From positions 1-17,943 of the forward strand of contig CAMYVT010000024.1 of assembly GCA_947302515.1 (NCBI GenBank): DNA of 17,943 nt, given 5' to 3'. Below the pieces are notes generated by a model that saw only the letters and a program-made list of their open reading frames with translations, searched no databases and had not been told where the DNA came from. This document shows, one piece after another, positions 1 to 6,279 of the stretch (the first letter of the stretch is position 1; each line of letters opens with the position of its first letter). This DNA comes from an uncultured Caryophanales bacterium (GTDB lineage Bacteria; Bacillota_I; Bacilli_A; RF39; UBA660). Both the position numbers and the translations under genes were made by a program.

Positions 1-68
1 ATAGCTCCTCCTACCATAAATACTAATAAAAGTACTACGGCAGCAATAATAGTTTTTTTCTTGTTCAT
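1..68 (-). CDS. Partial CDS: signal-peptide N-terminus of an exported protein
   Basis: Only the first 22 codons are in the window; the gene runs off the left edge. The visible residues are MNKKK followed by an unbroken hydrophobic run ending VGGA, a classic Sec signal peptide or N-terminal anchor. The ATG at 66-68 has a GAGGA ribosome-binding site overlapping the last codons of the upstream gene, whose TGA stop at 70-72 lies one base before it, so the two are translationally coupled. A short KKK, hydrophobic, GGA start is common in TasA/camelysin-type fibre or pilin proteins near sortases and SipW peptidases. That would suit this locus but cannot be shown from 22 residues. Confidence 0.7.
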   Translation of the reverse strand, partial: MNKKKTIIAAVVLLLVFMVGGA

Positions 69-69
69 A

Positions 70-1200
70 TCATTTTTCCTCTTTTCTTTTATTTTTTTCT
101 ATATTATCAATATTTCTACTTCCAATCACTAGAACTATTAAAAATCCTAGAGCAGAAAGTAAAAATATTGCTATAGACAGATTAAATTTAAAATCCCCTG
201 TATAAGGATTTTCCATCTCACGATAATTAATAGTATCGTAAGAAAATTTCCAAACAATTTTAGTAAATAACTTACTATAATCATTATCACTATCAATTGG
301 TAATGTAAGTGTTACAGTTAAAGTATCACCCTTACCACCTTGATAAAAACCTAAAACATGTTTATTCTTATCAGCTAAATTACTATCAATAAGAATATTA
401 CCCTTACTATTAACAACAACTAGTTTAATCTTTTGAAGTAATTTTAATTCATCATCAGATAACTGATCATAATCAATAGCTAAATAGTATTTATTATCAT
501 TTCTACTATTATTAAGTAATCTTATTTCTTCACTTATACTATCTCCAGGAAGCATATTTCCAAGATTACCAAAGTAATTATCACTTAATTTAATATGATC
601 ATAAATATCATCTTCATAGATAACAGAAGATTCACCACCATAATTAATATCATAAGTCCTATCAATACTTTTTTTAATTTCTATTCGATCCCAATTACCA
701 TCAAAGTTCTTAGCCTGAATAGCATCAACAACAATATGTAGGACAATATTTTTACCTTGATAATCAATAGAAGAGATATTAGGTATAGTTAGTTTATTAA
801 AAATATCAAGATACTCTTCTCTACCCAAAACAGAATCATAATAATAGTAATCATCTACTTTATTCCATGATGCATAATTACCAGTAATATAATCTTGTTC
901 ATTTAATAAATTACCATCAATTGTATAAGTTAATTTAACTCTTATATAGCATTCAATGCCGAGATTATTAACTCTAGGAATTAGTAATATTTCATCTCCA
1001 GGCATAACATGTTTACCATCCTCAGTAAATGGTTCAAAATTATGATTAAATTCAACTAATTCAATATCAACTGCACTAGTAGATAAACCATTTTCAGTAT
1101 GATTTAATTCATCATTTAATGAATAAATCCCAGAGATAAACATTAATAGAAAAAATATAATTCCTATTAAAAATAACCTCTTTTTACTTATAAAAATCAA
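70..1200 (-). CDS. Sortase-substrate-like surface protein with NPYTG sorting signal
   Basis: 376 residues. It has an N-terminal hydrophobic segment (about 8-26), a long extracellular part with two PGD-containing segments (MPGDE near 66, LPGDS near 217) resembling the camelysin/TasA-like beta-sandwich style, then NPYTG at 331-335, a hydrophobic helix (about 340-360) and a basic tail rich in K and R. The motif, helix and positive tail in that order form a cell-wall sorting signal; NPxTG-type motifs are used by class B-type sortases. A sortase lies directly upstream at 1270-1962. The chosen start is TTG at 1198-1200, preceded by GGAGGTGG; no in-frame ATG precedes the hydrophobic segment. The family is not recognised with certainty. 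The role as a covalently attached wall or pilus component is inferred. Confidence 0.7.
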   Translation of the reverse strand: MIFISKKRLFLIGIIFFLLMFISGIYSLNDELNHTENGLSTSAVDIELVEFNHNFEPFTEDGKHVMPGDEILLIPRVNNLGIECYIRVKLTYTIDGNLLNEQDYITGNYASWNKVDDYYYYDSVLGREEYLDIFNKLTIPNISSIDYQGKNIVLHIVVDAIQAKNFDGNWDRIEIKKSIDRTYDINYGGESSVIYEDDIYDHIKLSDNYFGNLGNMLPGDSISEEIRLLNNSRNDNKYYLAIDYDQLSDDELKLLQKIKLVVVNSKGNILIDSNLADKNKHVLGFYQGGKGDTLTVTLTLPIDSDNDYSKLFTKIVWKFSYDTINYREMENPYTGDFKFNLSIAIFLLSALGFLIVLVIGSRNIDNIEKNKRKEEK

Positions 1201-1234
1201 ACCACCTCCAATTTTAGCTTCCTAGTATATATAA

Positions 1235-1240
1235 ATTATA
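1235..1240 (-). promoter_or_regulatory. Probable -10 box for the 70-1200 gene
   Basis: TATAAT on the minus strand just after the T-tract of the sortase terminator and about 35 bases before the TTG start. The -35 region would fall in the terminator hairpin and is not convincing. Confidence 0.45.
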
Positions 1241-1241
1241 C

Positions 1242-1275
1242 AAAAAAAAGATTAAAAAGAAAAGACTTTTTAATC
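1242..1275 (-). terminator. Intrinsic terminator after the sortase gene
   Basis: A 10-bp perfect stem (1250-1259 with 1266-1275) and a 6-base loop, followed on the minus strand by a run of eight T. The sortase stop codon at 1270-1272 lies inside the stem. Confidence 0.8.
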
Positions 1276-1962
1276 ATTTTTATAACCATGAATTACTAAT
1301 CTATCCAAATTATTATTATGACAAGTAGATAGCGTAATAATTTGCTTAGTATTATCAACATTTTCATTAAAATTAATTTCACTTCTACTTATAAATTTAT
1401 TAATAGTAGAATTAAAATCTTCAAAATTAGTATTAATATATTTATCATTACTATCAACACTATAAACAGAAAATATTTTATAAATATAATAATTATCTTT
1501 AGTAATAAATATTATTTCATTTTTATTATTATCATAAAAATTCTTATCAAACAACTTATCTATATCACCAAACATAATATCATCATGTCTATTATGACCA
1601 TATATTACAAGATTTTGATCATCTAAATTATTTCTAAAATCCATAAATATCCATCCAGCATCATTATAATCATTATAAAAATCATGATTTAAATAATAAT
1701 CATTATCAGTATATTTAACTACAGGATAATTAATATTAGTACCATTTATAATAATCCAGCCAATAGTATATTTATTAATATCAAATAAAGATTTATCTAT
1801 AGAATAATTATTATCAGTAATTATTAATTTCTTTTCTTCTTCTTTCATAATATTATTAACTCTACTATTATTATTAAACCAATAGATTAAATATATAAGA
1901 GAAAGAACCATACCTATAAAAAATATTATTAATAAAATAATAGTAATTTTCTTTTTATTCAT
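1270..1962 (-). CDS. Class B-type sortase (transpeptidase)
   Basis: 230 residues. An N-terminal membrane anchor (about 6-27) is followed by an extracellular catalytic domain. The sortase triad is visible: His123 in YGHN, Cys214 in TLSTC and Arg221 in LDRLVIHG. The spacing and the GWI-INGTNINYPVV segment before the catalytic part fit class B more than class A. The enzyme would cleave a sorting motif at the outer membrane face and join the protein to peptidoglycan or a pilus subunit; the NPYTG protein next door is the obvious candidate substrate. The ATG at 1962 was chosen over a TTG 15 bases upstream because GAGAAGG sits six bases before it, and the upstream TAA (1964-1966) is only one base away, indicating translational coupling. 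Confidence 0.88.
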   Translation of the reverse strand: MNKKKITIILLIIFFIGMVLSLIYLIYWFNNNSRVNNIMKEEEKKLIITDNNYSIDKSLFDINKYTIGWIIINGTNINYPVVKYTDNDYYLNHDFYNDYNDAGWIFMDFRNNLDDQNLVIYGHNRHDDIMFGDIDKLFDKNFYDNNKNEIIFITKDNYYIYKIFSVYSVDSNDKYINTNFEDFNSTINKFISRSEINFNENVDNTKQIITLSTCHNNNLDRLVIHGYKND

Positions 1963-1963
1963 A

Positions 1964-2158
1964 TTATACCTTCTCAATAATAATATTATTAATCTTAGAA
2001 TCCTTATCTATTATAGTTAAATCATCTAAATGAAGATGATCTTTTAAATTACTAGATAAAGCAATTTCCTTAATATAATTAGATAATTCTAATAAATCAT
2101 CTTTATTACCAGAAATAACTAATTCATTATTATCTAATCTTATATTTATACCATTCAT
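1964..2158 (-). CDS. Imm32-like small protein
   Basis: 64 residues with no signal or membrane segment. It has the pattern LVISGNKDDLLELSNYI, then HLHLDDL, then an acidic and hydrophobic end. This resembles the immunity protein 32 style, a small fold in which a LVISG strand, a helix and an HLHLD strand recur. It is first in a two-gene unit with the sortase, separated by one base, with its own extended -10 promoter. No polymorphic toxin is visible nearby, so an immunity role is not supported by context. It may instead be a housekeeping relative of the family. The family call rests on memory of the motif only. Confidence 0.5.
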   Translation of the reverse strand: MNGINIRLDNNELVISGNKDDLLELSNYIKEIALSSNLKDHLHLDDLTIIDKDSKINNIIIEKV

Positions 2159-2173
2159 ATTATCACCATCTTA

Positions 2174-2182
2174 ATTATATCA
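2174..2182 (-). promoter_or_regulatory. Extended -10 promoter (TGATATAAT) of Imm32-like/sortase unit
   Basis: TGATATAAT on the minus strand directly downstream of the terminator T-tract of the preceding unit and about 15 bases before the start codon, with GATGGTGAT as ribosome-binding site. Confidence 0.6.
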
Positions 2183-2206
2183 AAAAAAGACTAAAATTAG
2201 TCTTTT
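2182..2206 (-). terminator. GACTAA-type terminator after the CDI/HAH protein gene
   Basis: AAAAGACTAA (2185-2194) pairs perfectly with TTAGTCTTTT (2197-2206). On the minus strand it is followed by a run of T, and the gene stops at 2205-2207. The apical base pairs must open to leave a loop. Confidence 0.75.
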
Positions 2207-3080
2207 AATCTAAATTAATTGTATTTTCATTATTATTATCATTATCAAAATCATCTAACATATTATCTATTTGTAAATCACTCATTTGATCTTTAACATC
2301 AGAAGTAGTAAATTCATGAATACTTTCTCTATTTAGTTCAACTTTAAATCCATTATCTTTAATAGTACCATCTTCATAATCTAATACTTCATGAGTTAAA
2401 GGATCAACAGTCTTATAAAAATCTCTACTTATATATTTGTATTCAGGAGAAAGTTCAGATAAATCGTTAACTAATTCACTTTGTTCTAAATGAGTTTTAC
2501 CATTCTCATCATGTACAACTTTATAAGCATAATACATATAATGAACATCACGCTCTTCTCCAGTAAGATTCTCATTTTTATTAGTAGTCCATGAATATTT
2601 ATCAACATCTTTAGAATGATGAATAACACTCCATCCTTTACCCATTTTAATAGGTGTAGACCAATGAACTGTTTCTTTATAATTATACCTATATTCTTTT
2701 TGATCTTTCTGCATTTCCTCTATTAATTGTAATTGCTCTATATTTTGATCTATTCTAAATAAATCATATTTATTCATAAATTTTAATTCCTGTGCTTCTT
2801 CTTCAGAAATCATTTTATAATCTTCTAATCTTATTAATCCATTATTCTCATAATACTCACTATCAATATATCTTTCAATTTTAGTATCAGGATCCATATA
2901 AAGATGTGCATGATCACCGTTAATATCACAATCAGAAGTTCTTAAAGCATGCGCAACAAAAGGAAAAGACATAGTAATAATTAAAGTACCAGCAACAATC
3001 ATTTCAGCAAATTTAATAAATGGATTTTCATACTTTATCCAATTTTTAAAACGTTTATGAGCAGTATCAAATTTAAGCAT
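2205..3080 (-). CDS. Exported CDI-HAH motif protein, paralogue of 15485-16183
   Basis: 291 residues. A basic N-terminus beginning LKFD is followed by a hydrophobic segment (about residues 25-47, ending VAHA) and then CDINGDHAHLYMD, ERYI, a KYDLFRID block, a TGEERDVHYMYYAYKV block and a SPEYKYISRDF block, with a very acidic C-terminus rich in D and N. The same blocks in the same order occur in the plus-strand protein at 15485-16183. The Cys plus paired His (CDI-x3-HAHxYxD) could bind a metal, but that is inference. The ATG at 3080 was preferred to the one at 3086 because it aligns with the paralogue's start and has better spacing from GGTGA. It overlaps the upstream DUF1292-like gene by 8 bases. 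Unlike the paralogue it has no lipobox Cys. Family function is unknown to me. Confidence 0.75.
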   Translation of the reverse strand: MLKFDTAHKRFKNWIKYENPFIKFAEMIVAGTLIITMSFPFVAHALRTSDCDINGDHAHLYMDPDTKIERYIDSEYYENNGLIRLEDYKMISEEEAQELKFMNKYDLFRIDQNIEQLQLIEEMQKDQKEYRYNYKETVHWSTPIKMGKGWSVIHHSKDVDKYSWTTNKNENLTGEERDVHYMYYAYKVVHDENGKTHLEQSELVNDLSELSPEYKYISRDFYKTVDPLTHEVLDYEDGTIKDNGFKVELNRESIHEFTTSDVKDQMSDLQIDNMLDDFDNDNNNENTINLD

Positions 3081-3312
3081 CTTCATTCACCAACTTTTCA
3101 AAAGCTTTATTTAAGGCCTCTTTTTCTTCATTAGTTAGATCAGCATCTAATTTAGTACCATTCTCATCAAGTTCATATTTAGCACCATAAAACTCATCAT
3201 CAACCTTATATATAGCATAATTACCTTTACCTTCAATTGTAACTACAGTAAGAATTTCTGCTTCTTTTTCACCATCATCTGTCTCCAATGTAACAATTTG
3301 TTTATTATCCAT
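3073..3312 (-). CDS. DUF1292-like small protein
   Basis: 79 residues, soluble, acidic. It has a strand-rich start (IVTLETDDGEKEAEILTVV) then GNYAIYKVDDEFYGAKYELDENG and an amphipathic C-terminal helix with LTNEEKEALNKAFEKL. This matches the DUF1292 style of small beta proteins that begin with a dD-G-x-E repeat, and closely matches the 81-residue protein at 15243-15488. It precedes and overlaps the exported CDI/HAH protein, and the same order is kept in the second copy, so the two products probably act together. Biochemical function is unknown. Confidence 0.65.
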   Translation of the reverse strand: MDNKQIVTLETDDGEKEAEILTVVTIEGKGNYAIYKVDDEFYGAKYELDENGTKLDADLTNEEKEALNKAFEKLVNEDA

Positions 3313-3331
3313 ATAATCACCTTCAATTATA

Positions 3332-3340
3332 ATTATATCA
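3332..3340 (-). promoter_or_regulatory. Extended -10 promoter (TGATATAAT) of the DUF1292-like unit
   Basis: The same TGATATAAT box as upstream of 2158, placed after the terminator of the ATP-grasp gene and about 20 bases before the start codon. The ribosome-binding site is GAAGGTGAT. Confidence 0.6.
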
Positions 3341-3350
3341 CATAAAAAGA

Positions 3351-3377
3351 AAAAGACTAGTTATTATCTAGTCTTTT
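3351..3377 (-). terminator. GACTAG-type terminator after the ATP-grasp gene
   Basis: AAAAGACTAG (3351-3360) pairs with CTAGTCTTTT (3368-3377) around a 7-base loop. The TAA stop of the ATP-grasp gene (3364-3366) is in the loop, so the last four sense codons form one arm. It is symmetric and could work in both directions. Confidence 0.8.
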
Positions 3378-4410
3378 GTAAAGTTTTAGCTAAAGCAGTA
3401 GCTCTTACTCTTCCTTCAGCAACAACCCTATCATCTTTTGTTCTATATCTAATACCTTGTCTTTTAGAATAATCACCAACCATTGGTCTACTATGAACTT
3501 CTAATAAATACCATTTTTCTCTTTCTCTATCATATATATAGTCAAATCCACATATAATTCCAAGTTCTTGATGTAATTCTTCATGAACATCTTGTGATGA
3601 TTGAACAAGATCTCTAAATTGATCAGAATCAATATTATGTAAATCTAATAATCTTCTTTCTCTTCTAGAATAATCATCTTCTCCAAGCAATAAGTTTTCT
3701 CCACCAGATAAAGTATTAGAAACAATAGATTTAGTACTTAAAGGATATATTTTACTTAATAAAACACCTAATAATGACGAATCATCTACATATTCAACAG
3801 AAGGATTATATTTTAAAGAAGCATAAAGTAAATCATTAGAAGATGAAGTTAATAATCTAACTGTAGTATTAAGTTTAGTAGGTGTCTCAATATACTCTTG
3901 AATAGTAAAATATGAAAGATATACATCATAATTAATTCTATAACTAAGATCATTTTTCATATTACCACCTAAAAGTAATAAATTACTTTCTAATAAAAAT
4001 CTACAAGCACAAATTAAGTTTTCATAATCTTCTTCAGTATTAATTAAGAATTTTTCTCTACCACCATTTAATCCTTCATTTTTAAATACAAATGGTAAAG
4101 TATATTTATGTTCAAGTAAATCTTCATAAGAAAAGTTATAAGTTCTAGGTTTAGTAATACCTTTATCACCTAATAATTCATTAATTCTATCATTTACCAT
4201 TCTTTTAAATTCCTTAGTACTACTAGAATAATAATCTTGTCTTCTACCCGTAACATAAATAGTATCTCTATCAGCATCAATAATATTATCAATAACTCTA
4301 TAACCTTTATCTAAAAGAGTAAATAATAAATCAGGATCAGTTTCTAATCTTAAATAAATAGATTGCCCTTTAGCCTCAGGTAAATCAGAATATGATATTA
4401 TTCTCTCCAT
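3364..4410 (-). CDS. ATP-grasp fold protein of unknown substrate
   Basis: 348 residues, cytosolic. The ATP-grasp signs are: a PFVFKNE strand with Lys110, a Gly-rich loop NEGLNGGREKF (111-121), the QEYIETP hinge-type segment (171-177), TTVRLLT (182-188), and a C-terminal GFDYIYDREREKWYLLEVHSRP block (288-309) whose Asp and Glu would hold Mg2+. Such enzymes join a carboxylate to an amine, thiol or similar through an acyl phosphate. It is not a D-Ala ligase or a carboxylase by motif, and no substrate gene is adjacent. The gene stands alone between two terminators with its own promoter. The start at 4410 follows a GGGGG ribosome-binding site about eight bases upstream. Confidence 0.72.
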   Translation of the reverse strand: MERIISYSDLPEAKGQSIYLRLETDPDLLFTLLDKGYRVIDNIIDADRDTIYVTGRRQDYYSSSTKEFKRMVNDRINELLGDKGITKPRTYNFSYEDLLEHKYTLPFVFKNEGLNGGREKFLINTEEDYENLICACRFLLESNLLLLGGNMKNDLSYRINYDVYLSYFTIQEYIETPTKLNTTVRLLTSSSNDLLYASLKYNPSVEYVDDSSLLGVLLSKIYPLSTKSIVSNTLSGGENLLLGEDDYSRRERRLLDLHNIDSDQFRDLVQSSQDVHEELHQELGIICGFDYIYDREREKWYLLEVHSRPMVGDYSKRQGIRYRTKDDRVVAEGRVRATALAKTLQKTR

Positions 4411-4438
4411 TAAGATAACCCCCTTTTTTCAGCAACAT

Positions 4439-4447
4439 ATTATAACA
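4439..4447 (-). promoter_or_regulatory. Extended -10 promoter (TGTTATAAT) of the ATP-grasp gene
   Basis: TGTTATAAT on the minus strand, about 30 bases upstream of the ATG at 4410 and just beyond the terminator of the preceding operon. Confidence 0.6.
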
Positions 4448-4465
4448 TATAATAATAAAAATTTC

Positions 4466-4494
4466 AACAAAAAAGACTATTATCAGTCCTTTTT
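4466..4494 (-). terminator. Terminator of the five-gene operon
   Basis: AAAAAGGACT and AGTCTTTTTT (minus strand) form the stem, with one bulged G, around a short loop. The methyltransferase TGA stop (4483-4485) lies in the loop. A T-tract follows. Confidence 0.72.
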
Positions 4495-5208
4495 AGCAAT
4501 TAAATATAATGTTCCCCATATTCTTTTAGGATTAATAATGTTTTCATCTATAACCCATTCTTTAATATTATTAAAGCCATGTTTTTTTAATAATAAAGTA
4601 AGATTATCTATATTATAACCCCAATAGTGAGGATGATATTCCATATGAAATAATTGATCTCTCATAACATAATTTAAATAATCAATATTAGTATTCATAC
4701 TATCAAGTACGTCATCTCTATTAGAATACCATTTCTCTTTAGCTATATCCATATTATTAGTATTATTATTAATAATATCTTGTAATGGATAATTAATATC
4801 AGGAATACCTATTATAAATTCACCATTCTTACTTAATACTCTATAAGCTTCTTCTAATAATTTATTAGCAGAAATTGGATAATCTAAATGTTCAAAAACA
4901 TGCTCTGAAAAAATTCTATTAATAGAATTATCATTAAAAGGTAAACTTTTACGTATATCCCAGTATATATCAGCTTTATTATTAATATCAATATTAATAT
5001 AATCAGCAAGTAAATGATTACCACAACCCAATTGTACATTTTTAATAGTTTTAGACATCTCAATAGCTTTATCATAAAATTCTTTAGAATGATTATTCAT
5101 CATTAATTCTATTTCTATTTCTTCTTTAACAGCATTAAGCATACCATTTAATGGATAACTAGTATTATTATTTAATTCTTTATTAATTTCATTTAATAAT
5201 TTTTTCAT
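4483..5208 (-). CDS. Class I SAM-dependent methyltransferase
   Basis: 241 residues, cytosolic. The SAM-binding motif I is VQLGCGNH (58-65), followed by the acidic strand end INIDIN and the motif SEHVFEHLD (101-109), then LLEEAYRVLSKNGEFIIGIPD, the usual post-motif helix and strand of class I enzymes in the Methyltransf_11 style. An N-terminal helical extension of about 55 residues precedes the core. The substrate is unknown. It is last in the operon. The ATG at 5208 was chosen over an upstream ATG at 5223 because GAGGA lies about nine bases before it and the upstream stop (5210-5212) is one base away, the same coupling seen elsewhere in this operon. Confidence 0.85.
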   Translation of the reverse strand: MKKLLNEINKELNNNTSYPLNGMLNAVKEEIEIELMMNNHSKEFYDKAIEMSKTIKNVQLGCGNHLLADYINIDINNKADIYWDIRKSLPFNDNSINRIFSEHVFEHLDYPISANKLLEEAYRVLSKNGEFIIGIPDINYPLQDIINNNTNNMDIAKEKWYSNRDDVLDSMNTNIDYLNYVMRDQLFHMEYHPHYWGYNIDNLTLLLKKHGFNNIKEWVIDENIINPKRIWGTLYLIAKKD

Positions 5209-5209
5209 A

Positions 5210-5866
5210 TTAAGATTCCTCATATTTCTTTACAAATTGTTTATTATGATTTTTATCATTAAGATTACATAAATTAATAATATAATCAGCAACTTCTTCT
5301 ATAGTCATATTACTTGTATCAATAACAGTAGAATTAAAGTACTTTTGAGAAAGAGTCATTAAATCATAATCCATTTCCATAAATCTATCTGGATCATTTA
5401 AAACTAATAAATCATTATTAGATACTTTATTAGGATCATTTCTTAATCTCTCTTCCAGTCTTTTTCTTCTAGCATCAACACTCGCAGTTAAATAAAATGA
5501 TTGAGTAGGAACAGGATGAATATTAATTAAATCTTCAAACAATTCAACTAATTTAGTATTACCATGTTTAGTATGATAATTAATAGAACGTAATAACAAA
5601 GTAGAATCCTGAATAACATTAGTATTCTGTTCAAACTTTTTTAAATCAACCATCAAAGCAACAAAATATAAATAACCATATACTTCATCATCAAATAAAG
5701 ATAGTTCATAAGTAGAATTAATAAAATCATATACTTCATTAACATCTAGTAATCTATTATTATTAATTTGCCAATCTAAATTACTTCTTTCTTGTATAGC
5801 TTTAGCAACACTAGATTTACCAGAAAGATCCATTCCTTCTAGATGTATGAAATAATAATTACTCAT
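5210..5866 (-). CDS. Thymidylate-kinase-like P-loop kinase
   Basis: 218 residues, cytosolic. The Walker A motif is EGMDLSGKSS (10-19), in the LEG(M/P)D-x-SGKSS form typical of thymidylate and deoxynucleoside kinases. Further on are QDSTLLLRSINYH (a DR-like substrate segment), FYLTASVDARRKRLEERL (LID-like, Arg-rich) and a TSNMTIEEVADYI C-terminus. It would phosphorylate a nucleoside, a nucleotide or a related small molecule. The genuine housekeeping tmk cannot be claimed, because the segment after Walker A diverges and the operon context is specialised. It overlaps the Nudix gene upstream by 8 bases and is coupled to the methyltransferase downstream. Confidence 0.75.
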   Translation of the reverse strand: MSNYYFIHLEGMDLSGKSSVAKAIQERSNLDWQINNNRLLDVNEVYDFINSTYELSLFDDEVYGYLYFVALMVDLKKFEQNTNVIQDSTLLLRSINYHTKHGNTKLVELFEDLINIHPVPTQSFYLTASVDARRKRLEERLRNDPNKVSNNDLLVLNDPDRFMEMDYDLMTLSQKYFNSTVIDTSNMTIEEVADYIINLCNLNDKNHNKQFVKKYEES

Positions 5867-6278
5867 TTTCTAATTCCTCATTAATTAGTTTTAAAGTATT
5901 TTTATTATTATCTTTACCTAAAGTATTATATGCTTCATTAAAACCACACCATTTATATTCATCATGTTCTTCTGATAAAGTAACTTTTACTCTTTTATCT
6001 AGTTTTACTGCAAAAACATATTCAGTAATCATAAAACCAGTTTTTTTAGCCCATTGTAAAGTTTGTTTTAAAGAAGAAATATTCTTAATTTTAGTAATAC
6101 CTAATTCTTCTTTAATTTCTCTAATTAAACAATCATTAAGAGTTTCACCTTCTTCTAAAGTACCTGTTACTCCTTGCCAAAAACCACCATCTGCTTCACA
6201 TCTTTTAATTATTAAATATTCAAGCTTATCTTTACTTTTAGAATACATTACTCCTTGTACTTTAATTGGTAATTCCAT
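5859..6278 (-). CDS. Nudix hydrolase, NudB-like
   Basis: 139 residues. A complete Nudix box runs from Gly39 to Ile61: G-x5-E45-x7-R53-E54-x2-E57-E58-x-G60. The FWQGVTGTLEEGE lead-in is typical of NudB (dihydroneopterin triphosphate or dATP pyrophosphohydrolase), where the Trp-Gln-x-Val-Thr-Gly strand stacks on a purine or pterin. It would cleave an NTP-like substrate to the monophosphate with Mg2+. In this operon it might sanitise or produce the nucleotide used by the adjacent kinase. The ATG at 6278 was chosen over the one at 6296 because AAGGAGG lies exactly between them, six bases from 6278; the upstream TAG (6280-6282) is one base away. Confidence 0.85.
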   Translation of the reverse strand: MELPIKVQGVMYSKSKDKLEYLIIKRCEADGGFWQGVTGTLEEGETLNDCLIREIKEELGITKIKNISSLKQTLQWAKKTGFMITEYVFAVKLDKRVKVTLSEEHDEYKWCGFNEAYNTLGKDNNKNTLKLINEELENE

Positions 6279-6279
6279 C

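Noticed and set aside
1342..1626. Plus-strand open frame of 94 codons inside the sortase gene
   Set aside because: It is antisense to a clear sortase, is made almost only of Ile, Asn, Lys and Phe, and has no ribosome-binding site: a low-complexity shadow of A+T-rich DNA.
3364..4410. D-alanine-D-alanine ligase
   Set aside because: The ATP-grasp motifs are present, but the characteristic ddl substrate loop and N-terminal domain motifs are not.
4884..5075. Minus-strand open frame of 63 codons inside the methyltransferase gene
   Set aside because: It is a different frame of the same strand as the methyltransferase, Leu/Ile-only in composition, without a ribosome-binding site.
5210..5866. Housekeeping thymidylate kinase (tmk)
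   Set aside because: The Walker A region fits, but the remainder diverges and the operon is specialised, so the gene symbol was not assigned.
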